Shown piece by piece: positions 13,987 through 25,830 of a stretch of DNA of 64,000 nucleotides (position 1 is its first letter; each line of letters opens with the position of its first letter). This DNA is from Anisakis pegreffii (taxonomy: Eukaryota > Nematoda > Chromadorea > Rhabditida > Anisakidae). Location: NCBI GenBank assembly GCA_035041965.1, contig JAPYMA010000300.1:1-64000 (forward strand). The letters run 5' to 3'. A program made the translations under genes and the position numbers. The notes under the pieces are model-generated. The model made no database searches. It was not told where the DNA came from and saw only the letters and a list, made by a program, of their open reading frames with translations.

Positions 13987-15969
13987 TCGTCAGTGAGTTC
14001 ACCAAATGCTTGTGTCTCTCGCAAACATTGTCACCAAGAAAAGCAAAACCGTAATTCGTTGAATGATTTCGAAATTGTTACTCTGAAAGATCACTGATTA
14101 ATCTGCATCTCATTAGCCGTGTGTATTGCTACAACAATTGCTACACAAACGAACGCTTCTGTTTCGAACTCAATCAAATGGTCTTCTCATTGCATATAAT
14201 CAGCTATCTTCATTGAAGAGCTGTACAATGTCGAATTCTTCACACGCATTACAGCTAAACTCACTACGGCAATAGACTGATGCATAGAAACTGGTGAATG
14301 AAATTTTATCCGACCACGATTTAGAACTCAAGATACTACTGCTTGGCTCCTCTACGATAGGCAAACTTTACGTTGACACCATGAATGCAGTCCGAATTGA
14401 GCATAGATATAAGTACTGCACTATCACAGACCGGATTGAAAGAGTTTCTCTGATTGAGAGGTTATGTGAAATGTTAAACTAATCCTAAGTGTAAGCTGTA
14501 CTGATCAAAGACATCAGAAGTGGACTCCGGTTGGACTTCAATAGATCAGCGATGAAACGTAACCGTATTTCACGATGAAATGCATCTCATTCTTAACAAC
14601 CGTCGCACATAAGTCAAAATACAAACTTCCAGCAGCGGTAGCAGATTGTGGAAGTGATTCAAAGAAAATTCTCCCATTTATATCTGAAATGAAATTCACA
14701 TTTACATGTTTTGCCCAAAATATTCAAATTATCAAGGTTGTTCACTAGCATAAGTGTATTGTGGTCTATAAATAAGAGCAATAATCACCATGTGTTGTTG
14801 GAGAGAATTGAATACGTGACTCCGTCCAAAAGATTGAATCAGTTGAACACAAGTTTACATTGTAACGGTAATCTGGATACTGCTCTAACGACTCGAAACG
14901 GTTCAAATTTCACAAACGAAATGCCTCAAAACATTTTTTTCTAATGATCATTTCGTTTAGCATATCCAATTACCTATTAACGACTCAACATTCGTCTTCT
15001 TTTGAATAGGTACGATCATCTTTTCCCTCTTGTGTACTCCGCTCTAAACGCTTGCTTGGTGCTTCAAGCATTGTGTTTTCCAAACAAAACAAGAAGCTTA
15101 AGATCGAGAATTTTTTCAAGACTGAAGTTTTACTGGATCTCGCAGTCACGTCAAAGAAGCCAAACTTTGCAGTTGCTGTTGAGATACGTCCAAATTGTTG
15201 ATCAGCTGTTAAGATACTAGTGATAGAATGTTTCGAAGTGTTATTCCTGAAGCGATGATGACGTAACCGTTCACTTTACCAAAGCAGCACTAGGGCTTTT
15301 CGTTTTAACGCAACGAGAAACCTTTCTGGCCGTTTCATCTTCTTCTTATGTTGCTTATGACTGATTACTTTTTTTATTTTAAGAAAGCAATTCGCTTATA
15401 CTACTCACTCGTTGCTTAGTTGCCTATTCAGTTGTTCAGTAGTTGCCTTCTTGATGTATGTTCCACACTAAAGCATAATTTATCATTATCTAAACCGAGT
15501 TTATCACCGATCATTCTAATAATCATGCATTCCGTCTCCTAACTCACTGATAACAAGAAATATCTCCACGCTTATTCCATTACTGTTTGGTGTTGCTGGA
15601 AGCGTTGATTTGCCTAGAACTATTGGCTGTTTATGATTTGTGAGAGGGTACTGATAACTATTGTATGAAAACTATCTATCGTTGATTGTAAACGCATTCG
15701 TGTGGAATGTTTTCCGCGATGAGCTAATGCCGATTTGTTTTGATTAAGTGTTTAAATGAATGCAACATGTGACCACTTGAGGTTACCACTTGAAACAATA
15801 GAGTATTGTCAAACAATTCATTTGGCCAGAAACACTCGATTGTTCATGTTTATGTTCAGTTGGATTATTGCATGCTTACCGACAAGCAGTCTTTTGTAGG
15901 AGTCAGCCATTTGAGACAATATGATGTGCGGAATGAAAATATGATTGATGATTTCAGAATGCGAATAAT

Positions 15970-18900
15970 ATGTCGTCGTCGTCACTGGATACAGAATTGA
16001 ATGTGTCGTCGTTTGAGATGTGTCAAGCGGGCATCTTCACACAAGATCAAATCGATTATCGCCTAATGGGTAATATGCCTATCTCAATATTTGGCATGTT
16101 AACGAATCTCATCAATATTATCGTATTTGCACATCCGGAGATGCGACCAAGTCTCGTCAATCATTTCTTGTTGGCGTTGAGCGTTTCGGATTTGTTGCTG
16201 TTGCTGTGTAATTTCTTCTTTCTTCTCTTTCCGGTTATCGCCGTTATGTCAACATCGTTCATGCTACACGACATATATCCAGTTGTACTCAGGTTTGTCG
16301 ATTCCTTCGTCGTCTTTTTCAAATGAATTATTTCTTTATCGATTTCGGATAATCGTTTTGGATATCCGTTCACACAGGTCTATCAATCTGACAGCTGAAC
16401 AGCCAGCCATCCAGCTCTAATGCACTTCAAAGATGGACGTATTAAGAGCATTGATTCTCATGAATCGACTGGGATTGCGCTATTTGATCTAATGCACATT
16501 CCCATTATTGAGCGGATGCTAACACAATATTTGTTTTTGGCGTATTATTTTTGATACGATTTTTGACCCGCTCACTTTGAAGTCACATTTCTCAGTGTTA
16601 TTGCTTCATTGGAGCTAAAAATTCACCGAAGCTAAAATTGAAGCTAAAATTCTCAAATGAGCGAACTCATCGTCGTCATGCCCAAACATTAATAGCAGCA
16701 ACAATGCACTAGCGCTACCGTATTTGCGAAACACCAAGGGAACTGCAAATTAATTTCGTTTGTTGTTAAACTGAGCCAAAATTAGCACAAAGAACACATC
16801 TTTATGGGCTGGCTCATCATCTTCATTGGGCCATTTGCATCACTGGATAATTCACGGAATTTTGATCTTCACTGAACGCATTTTCATCCAGCCAATAATC
16901 CCGCAAAAACAACGGCAAACGCTCCAAGAAATCAATTTCTGTCGTGGTGTTTCGTAATTGGGATTAAATTTTTCGACCGCTAAGGAACGTCCTTCCTCTT
17001 CTTCCTCTACAAATGAATTTCTTCATCGATTTCGGATAATCGTTTTGGATATTCGGTCAGTTTGACAGCTGAACAGCCAGCTCGAGTGTACTTCAAAGGT
17101 GGATATTTTGAGCATTAAGTCGTTTGATTCCAATTGACAAATTTCAGTCTTATCTCATCGATCTAAACATGAGATAAGACAGAAATTTTTCGGAAAGCTC
17201 ACAGACTCATTCGGACCATTTTCATCATATTGTTTGGCAGCAGTAGCTCATCTCACTCACCAGCGACGACGTTCGTCTCATTTCAATCACTGGTTTCTTC
17301 AATTTCAAGTTTACCAAACCATGCCATATAATTGAAGTTGAGTTGGTTAGATAGCCGAATATGTGAACAGTGAAAATTTGCATTGAATATTGTGTATCTT
17401 CAACCCTAGACACTTCAGCCGCATGATGTACATGTTTTTGAACATTTCTTCGATCGCAAACAGGAAAAGTCGTCAATTTGATGAAAAAATTCTTGTAAAA
17501 TATAATTTCCTAACTTACAGCAGTCTTCTAATCAGAACGTCACAAACAAATTCACAACTTATCACATACGATGTCGTCCTGAAAACTTCTGTATTCTACC
17601 AGAAACTTCCAGGAGCTTGTGGCTATTTGAAAACTTCATTCTATTGATTTCACTAATCCCTGACTGGTCTAAATCGGTGACAGCAAATCCATTCCTGGTT
17701 CCTTCTCATATAGGTATCATCCGGAATGAAGTATGAAGAGATTTAAAAGAATTCATGAGACAATGCTAGTTTTCATTTAGAGCATGAAGAACATACCACA
17801 TCATTGGTGTTATTTCTTAATTGGCGTCCATGTTCAAGTGATTTTCCACTGATTTTTAATCAATTTCAAAAAAAAGCAAACAGCTGCATTGATCAATTGG
17901 AATCATGGAATTTGAGCGATTCCAACTGGAACTCCGAGGTGAATGCGGGAAGTTTCGTTAAAATGAGTGCACACAAGTCAAACCAAAACATTGCTATCAA
18001 AATATGAGAGAGCAAAATCCAATGTTATTACTGCTTGACACCGTTACTGATTCACACCTAATCTCACACATCAAACTTGTGAAATAACTTCACGAAAAGT
18101 TCTGTTGCCACTTCAGATAACTAGTTTTGCTCCGAATGTCTGAGATTCCCATCTCAATGATTTTTTTGAGCCGAATATCGACTGATGTTGACACTTGAGC
18201 TTCTCAGACTACTACTTCAAAAATCAAACCGTAATCTATTGAATGTTGGTATATGATATCTCTCAGAGGAAAACTGCCAGGCTACTGCCCAATCTCGAAA
18301 AATAACGTGCACCGTACCTTCATATCGTACAAAATGAGAAAAATTTTTTGCTGAAACTCGAGTAAGAATGCGATGTTGTGATATTTTTCGTAAAGTTGAG
18401 GCTTGCTTTTGGGAAAAAAGACATTTCAGATGTTTAGGATACGAGGTATCGATTTTGTACCAAGAATTGTTGACTGTAGCAAAATGAAATGTACTCTTTT
18501 ATGTGTTTGTCCAATTATCCTAATGTAAATTTTTTGAATTTTATATAGCACAAGGGAAATTACTTTTAGGGCATTCTCTCGAGTTTTTAACTGATGCAAT
18601 GAATCACTTTGATTTGCCTATGCGGATGCAAATCGCTAACATAGACACTTAATTATGTTGGAGAATGAATTGCAATTGCTTGGCTTTTTGTTTTTCTAGC
18701 GGGATGTATAAGATGGAAAATCCTTTTCATAGATGACTATAGATCTTGAGTCGTTTGCTTAACGTGCCAAGAAACGGAATTCATTATTGGTGTGAATAAT
18801 TTATAATGTTATCACAATTCAAACAAAACACATTCAAGATCAAAGGATTTATGCAAATACGTCAAACGAATACTTTTTCGTAGTTCGAATTGGAGAATTC

Positions 18901-21900
18901 AGCTGAGAATTCTTTCCAATTCAGTTAATTTATGTGTCTGATTGGTATTCCATGATGAACAAATTTCCTTTAGGCATTTCTTTTTTTTTTTTTGCAAATT
19001 TTATTTGTCACTCTATGATCTACACTGGAATTGGATCAACATGTTACATTGCCTAACGACTGAATCCTCAAGGAATTCTTATTTGAAAGCATTCAATCGG
19101 CTTGGTACTTAACTCCTACGCGGAAACACATCACTTTAGCATGTTTCATGCGATAATTCAATTTGTGTGCTGCCCGGATTACAAGCAGCAATAATTCACT
19201 GACTGATGTTCTGGGAACGGGTTGTATAATATTTGCATAAGCTGGCCAGTATATGCCAAGAATACGGTTGCATTAACATATGGCTAGTTCTGAAAGACTT
19301 TAAATGACGTTTGAAGACTGATCTCATGCACTGAACATCTCAGCAACATGCAAACACTGCAGACCGTGCTACAATACATCCATGCATTGACATTCGAACA
19401 AATATCTGCTTTATGCAAATCAAATTTCAAAAATATACAACTAACTCATTCCTAACAATAAGTAAATTTCAATTCGTAGATTTCAATAAGCTATCTGAGA
19501 TACATCAGTGCTTCGTTATGAAAAGTTGGTCAGTGTGAGGATATTGATCCGGACTGAACCAAATTCTACAATGCTGTGATCACCAAAGTTTTAGGACATA
19601 GTCAATTCATTTCAGGTATAGTTATCCTCTAGCGAGGACCGCTCAAACATGCGGTGTCTATTTAACGCTTTTTGTCTCGGTTCACAGATTTCTGGGCGTA
19701 TGTTATCCGTTCCGTGCGAAACGATGGGTTACCGGGTTGGTAATTTTTGTTTTTGAAAATATCTATAGAACAACCTCAAAATTCCTCGATTCCTCAATAT
19801 GTATTGAAGAAGATACATGGTGTAAACCTAGATGCAATGATCACACTAGCATACAATGCGATCTGTACGGTGGATCACATTGTTTGTCTAATTCGATAGA
19901 GTGATTCATTGACATATCAATGCTTATACTGATGGCCCCGGAACGTAATTGGACGTGAAATTATTCGGTTCCTGTAAAATGAAAGAATCTTCAAAGTTGT
20001 CCCAAAAAACAATGCGAAAGATGCAAAATAAACTGTAAATGAATTGAAGTAACAGTTTCCCTGATGTTTTCAACTTCCCATTACAGTCTATTAGTATGCC
20101 TTCAAGCATGACAATTTTTTTGCAAAAATGTTTAATTTTGCGTCATTGCACTGGCTTGCTGATGAATTGGTTGATTGAAGGAAACCGGTCAAGTACGCCA
20201 TATTTGGCTCTGTGATGTTTTCGATTGCAATCAATCTAACGACATGGCTCGAACTCACTGTCGTACCTTGTTACAATACGTCGTTCAAGAAGATGTCAAG
20301 GCATGCTTTTTGTTTATCCGAAGAAGATTTATCCGAACGATTATCTGAAGATGATGTCAAGGCATACTCTCAATATTCACACCACATTTCATGCACAATC
20401 ACTGTTTTTCGTTGGCGAATTCAGCGCATTGTTCCTTTGAGCAGTTCAACGTTGTCAAATTGCTTTGATCGCGCGATCATCATGGATAACATAAGTATCT
20501 CTGTACCCAGGCTTAGAGGGGTTTCCGAAATCACCATGTTGTTCTTGATGTGCCCTGTCCTGTTCAGTCATTTTTTATTCCTCCTGTTAAATTCATTGGT
20601 TAGTTTCGAGAAAATTTCTCAGTCGGTAGTCATCTCACTAAGATAAGTGATTTACACCTGAATAATCATATCAATAATGTGGCATGTTTCCCTGGGTGAA
20701 CATATCTCCTCCTAGCTTTACTCATAAAATCGTCCGTATTTGAGCAATATTATCATGGAAGTTAAATTTCGATTATTTTCAAGGCATATCACGCTAACGG
20801 ATCTTCAAATGGACTACACTTATGGAGTCGTAATGAGGGTTATCACGTATACACTCGTCATGTTCGTTCTACCATTTCTAATACTGATTATTGTGAACTG
20901 TCGCATTATTGTGGCATTGAAACGTAGCAGTTCGCTTCGTCAACAGCACTCCAATGCAACACCACAATCACAAACAGAACGACCTACTGAGTGAGTGGAT
21001 TCGCTGGATTTCTGGGGATTTATCCAGATTTCACATAGCACCAGCTGATGCAGTCACATGTTGTTAAGTGAGCATCATATGAGCCGTGATCACCTCGATG
21101 GATTGTACGCAATCATTTTAGTAAAAACGAGGCGATCTGATTGTTTTTGTGAGAAGTTCCTCAATAATAACCTATTGAATGGGTCGTCATTTTATCTTTT
21201 CCATGCTGCTCCCCACTGCTTGACTTACTTACCAATCGCTTTGCCGGGAGATACTGGAATAATTGCACATACAGTGGATTATTTTCTTTTTTGCATTATT
21301 CATTACTCCTCGATATATTTACCATTCCCGCATCGTAACTTTTTCTTTATTTGTTTCGGTTTTGCTTAATGCATTGAAGTGCAACCGCAATGCTTATTAT
21401 ATCGCTATTATGCTAAAATCTCTCACTTTTGATGAGACTGTAATTTTTTTGATAGCTGAACGGAATATTCCAACGGTTTGGGAGTTGTCTGATGGGGATT
21501 TTGGCAATATCTTTTGATCTTCCTCGATTCAGTCGCAACTATGGAAGTACGGAAGAGTTGAAAAACGCCGTCAGATGTGTGTGGACCTGAAATTTTTAAA
21601 ATTGAATGATACACTTTTCAGTAGTCAATCGTTTATCGAATGCGTTTTCTTGTTTACTTTTTTATTTTTTTTATATTTTGGTTTGTGCTAAAACATTGCC
21701 ATGAGTGTAGCAAGCACGGTTGCGTCAATTAACGCTTAATTTTCCGCATTTCAGCAAAACGATTTTGACTATTTTCAGAAGGACGTTGAATCAGTTTCGT
21801 CTCATGCAAGAAACCAAAACTTCCGAGTTGTTCAGCACCTTTATGAAACTCACCAATTCAAAGTGCGAATCTCAATGTATTCTTCAGTGTTTTTCAAAAT

Positions 21901-24900
21901 TTTTTTTCCTATTTCACCGAATAACTTCTTTCAATTTCAATTCAATCACTTTACCCAGCTCTTTCTCTAACAATACGTTTGCTTTTGGGTTGTTCCATTG
22001 CTTCTCCTTGCAGTGCACGTTAGCGACTCTTACTCTTCAAAACTTGCCTAACATCTTCCTTCATAATAACTGTCTATCTGCTGATTAGTAGACAGCGCAA
22101 CTCTGTGAGAATGGCTTACATTTATCACCTATGGCATCGCATAGTCATAAGTGTCATGTGCAGATTTCGTCCAACAAATTTCTCGAAGTCAAATGTTTTG
22201 TCTTGATCAGCGCTAAGATTGCCTACATAAATATTATACAATGTCAATCACAGAGCTATCAAAATGGAAGAACAGTCGGTCATACGTTCGTTTTTATATT
22301 TACCAACTTCGAGCTGGCAGTAACTCATAAGATTGCCTACTTCGCTTAATTCCTCTCCAATAGATTTTTCCAAAGTTTTTTGCTTTCTAGAAGTAGTGTG
22401 CATGTTCACTATGCTTAGCGAGAATTGTATTCGTAAAGGGGTGTCCGAAACATATTTGCAATGTTATCAACGGTTAGACTATTTCGCAGGAAAAAATTTG
22501 AACAATAGATAAATTTAGGAGTGAGTGCATTTTGCTATGAGTAGATTATCAGTTAGATTAAGAAGTGTTTGATGGCAACCACAGCTTAGTGGTTGCTAGT
22601 CAGAGATGCTGAATAATGACAGACAAGAGTTAAAAAAACTGTCGTAGGACTTAGTTCCTGTCATCTAATCTCTTTCTAAACTCCATGAACATCCATTCAT
22701 GACGGAAATTTTTGTCCCGTACCATATGTTCCATAGTAATACCTTTCATCCAAATTGATTCGAAAGAAACCATGCGCATCTTTTTCAACAACCAACTTAA
22801 GTTATGATCAAGCATTTGAAACGTAATATGGTTCTGAATCGATTCTGCACTGTATTTTGGTAGTGAGTAGTGATCTTGTTTCATATGTGCAACTTGAATG
22901 GTGTATAAAGCAGAAGCATATGAAGCGATTTTTTCAGCTCAATCAGAGCACCAGCCAATCCGTCGACGGTCGTAAACGCAAACTCAGTACGTGACAGATC
23001 CGTAACACTGATGTTGTTGGCAATCGTTGCGATGTTTCTCGAATGTAACGGTATTATTTCATGAGCCATTTCAAGAAATTTCTATCATTCTCATAGTGAT
23101 CATCAAAAAAAAACAATCGGAAATTTTATCTGAATGCATCGGCTTTCAGTTACCTGATAGCACAATGTTGCAGTGAAACAACTGAATCGAAGCACCTCAT
23201 TCACATTGCATAGAAAAACTGTGATGAGTTTATACAAACTGACCACATTCACCTCAGTTCTCTCAGTCCTAGGACTGTTGATTGGACGGCTCCACTCAAA
23301 TTCGGTCCCTAGTGGTGTTTTGAAATATGTGTTTTTTTTTTCGAACATACTAGCTTCAGTAATGAATTTTTGCATAGTGGGCAAATTAAGTATCTGGCAA
23401 AGTAAGACTGAATGAGATTCATTCTCATCCTACTAACCAGTGATACTGTGAGAAGCTAGCTAGACCTTGTTCCAATAAAAACATTGAGAAAATTGAAATT
23501 CAACCGCAAGAAGCATTCTCGAAGAAAGTATTTGAACTGAGAATGGCTGAAATTGAACAGAAAAGTTCCATTTGTTCGGATGAGCACTCAAGAATCAAGA
23601 TTAAAACTCAAGAATCGCTTGAATCGAATCAAATGAGTATTGAATCGGATCGATTTAAACGGTGACTGAAGTTTAGGGATGACATTTGAAAAGCATGAAA
23701 GAACTACAAATTTGATGATATCCAATAATTGTTGGTGAAAATTAATTTAATTCTTCATTAAGGATTGGCGTTCTGCAATAATATCGTTGAAATTCTGATA
23801 TTCGTCGACAAGATCGACAGCAAGAGCAGTGAGAGTCTGTTCGAAAGTAGTGTCGAAATTGCGAATATACTCGTCTCGTTGAATTCTTCCACTTCAATTC
23901 TCGTTTACCTCATATTCAGTTCCAAATATCGTACGATCATTAAACAATTTCTTGGACTCGAAGAGAAACGCAAAGTAAGTGCTCATAGTATCACACACAC
24001 ACACACATATATTTGTGCAGTATCTTATGGATTACCACTGAAATTATGACTGCAGCTAACGGTCATCAATCCATTTTTGTCACTGAATGTCGTCCATCAA
24101 AGTCATCGCCACTGCCGCGAGACACTATGAAATGATTAGGTTGTCATCAAAAGCCTTACTGAAAACATTAGCGTATTTGAATCTACGAATTTGGTAGCAG
24201 CTATTTCATTACTGTCATAATGATGCACCTAATTTTATGCCAACTTCCAAACTTTCAAAACATTTGTGAATCCTTTGAAAACTGTGCCGTTCTGTGTAGA
24301 AAGTTTAGCGCATACACGTGCATAAACTGTTACAGATGAATGGAGTAGCGTTAACAACTGCACTCGTAGCGCATCGTGCATTCGAGCTGTCGCTTATTCC
24401 CGATGAGGCGAACACTCGACAACGACGAAGTGAAGCGTCCACAAAACGTTCCTTGTTCAGAAACAGTCGTGATACGAACATGTTACAATCGTGTGATTCA
24501 CGTTTAGCGTAGGTTTCATTGATTTGCACAGAATATCAAATGTAGTGCGATGATGTCTAGAGTTGAGATGAATCTACGAATTTGGTAGCAGCAATTATTT
24601 CATTAATATCATGATGGTCCATCTAATTTTATGCCAATTTCGGAAACATTTGTGAGTCCTTTGGAAACTGCGCCTTTTGCAGAAAGTTTGACGCCAGCAT
24701 AAACTGGCTGCAGCTATAAAGAGTGTGTCCGTTCAAAAAAAGTTGCTATTCTCAAGCAATGCTATCTGTTCAGATTGACAAACAGCGATGAAAACAGCGT
24801 TCTGGAACGAGAACGTGCTAGAAGCAATAGTCCGGCATTTGGAGGTGTTCAGTCGCCGTCACGTGCACCTTGTAATGCCGCCGCCACAAACGCATCCTCT

Positions 24901-24960
24901 GAACAACAACGTTTAGTCAGACCTTCTTCAAAGCTGTCACGGCATGATACATTGGCTTAA
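15970..24960 (+). CDS. FMRFamide-type neuropeptide GPCR
   Basis: Class A seven-transmembrane receptor of the nematode FRPR/FMRFamide-receptor type, expected in the plasma membrane and signalling through G proteins. Exons: 15970-16292, 19616-19735, 20181-20300, 20784-20990, 22938-23050, 23763-23974, 24336-24508, 24774-24960; all phases agree and give 484 residues. TM1 and TM2 lie in exon 1. TM3 is followed by VHR (residues 130-132) in place of DRY and then FLGVCYPF. TM5 is VMFVLPFLILIIVNCRII, TM6 RSVTLMLLAIVAMFLECN and TM7 LNSSTSILVYLIFSSKYR, with a serine-rich cytoplasmic tail. Exon 3 appears to end at a GC donor. The ATG sits 12 bases behind TTTCAG, a possible spliced-leader site. Intron 1 is 3.3 kb. 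The ligand cannot be told from sequence. Confidence 0.9.
16300..17117 (+). repeat. direct duplication in GPCR intron 1
   Basis: A block of roughly 110-130 bp containing ATCGATTTCGGATAATCG and TGACAGCTGAACAGCC occurs at about 16324-16453 and again at about 17011-17117. It has small differences and ends in both copies with a GAGCATT near the boundary. The first copy abuts the donor side of exon 1. Confidence 0.8.
17139..17188. repeat. 20-bp hairpin in GPCR intron 1
   Basis: The arms 17139-17158 and 17169-17188 pair at 19 of 20 positions around a 10-base loop. The stem is shorter than a typical microRNA precursor. Function unknown. Confidence 0.85.
23990..24009. repeat. short AC dinucleotide run
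   Basis: About nine AC units directly behind the donor of GPCR exon 6. Confidence 0.85.
24178..24705 (+). repeat. direct duplication flanking GPCR exon 7
   Basis: Two similar copies, about 24178-24329 and 24569-24705, share TGAATCTACGAATTTGGTAG, CTAATTTTATGCCAA and CATAAACTG. They lie on either side of exon 7 (24336-24508), the first ending just before the acceptor. Such flanking repeats could promote exon loss or duplication. Confidence 0.8.
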
Positions 24961-25830
24961 TATGTAATATAATGCATGATTGATAAACGCGTAATTTATT
25001 TGCTTCAATTCCACTTTATAAATCTGTATGCATCATCACCGTTTTTATCGTACTGAACATTCGTCATAAAGTATAAATATGTGAAATGGATTGTTTACGT
25101 GTTTCTTCGTGAACTTCTAATTTACGATGTTCACTTACTCGAGATAATGATCATCCAATAGGTGATTTGCCTTTCTGATGTTCACTTGTTGTGAAAGTGA
25201 AGTAAAAACTGAACAACACTCACAATACATCACTTCCGTTCACAAATGGCAATTGCGGTGAGCACATGCTCACCAGAAACTTATCCGTATCAACGGACGG
25301 AACAAACAAATAGATTGCTTCATGGCAATTCCATGCATAATATTGTTTGCTGATAATAAAAATGAAAATAATCAATTGCCAACGTTCTTTGAGCAAAATT
25401 TCTCGAGACAACAAAAGATTTATTCAAGAAAAATGACTGTAGAAAACGCAGGCACTATGCAAAAATGCAACTGATCAAAATGCTTTGCGTTCTAATCGTA
25501 AATGTTCACATTCATAATGCATTTTCGTAGTTGGATGATGCGTTCAGCTAGTTTCGTAATTAGATGTCACGGGAAAGAGAACAAGATCGGGGACGGGGAC
25601 AGTCATGGGCGAAATTTTGCACTCGAGAACACTAAAAATGATGTGGTTCGATCGAAAAAAGTCGGCAACGGAGACGGAAATAGCGAATGATTGATGGGAT
25701 GTTCGAAAGTCGCCGTTCCCCGCAACATACTACTCTCTACCACAGTCAGTTTTCATGGAACATGTCAAATTTTATGTGATATTGATATGTGGCATTGAAG
25801 TAATCAACGAAATTGACGTTTGAATATAAT
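24961..25830. other. convergent intergenic region
   Basis: This lies between the 3' end of the GPCR (+) and the 3' end of the aspartic protease (-). No gene is supported. Both 3' untranslated regions should lie here. Confidence 0.5.

Larger units (their letters stand above)
8780..15957. other. gene-poor stretch with simple repeats
   Basis: No complete gene is supported. Contents: an ATT-rich low-complexity tract at about 10060-10190, a CTA trinucleotide run at about 13441-13490, a CATC tetranucleotide run at about 13738-13760, and a possible short terminal exon near 13820-13986. A 146-codon minus frame at 12219-11779 is serine/asparagine-rich, unlike any family I know, and of a length that can occur by chance. 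Confidence 0.4.

Noticed and set aside
20212..20646. 144-residue single-exon protein
   Set aside because: Its first part is GPCR exon 3 (TM4). The rest is read-through of the following intron and lacks TM5, which is found in the spliced exon at 20784.
23173..23415. hydrophobic plus-strand frame in the GPCR intron
   Set aside because: It does not fit TM6 or TM7. TM6 is in exon 22938-23050 and TM7 in exon 23763-23974.
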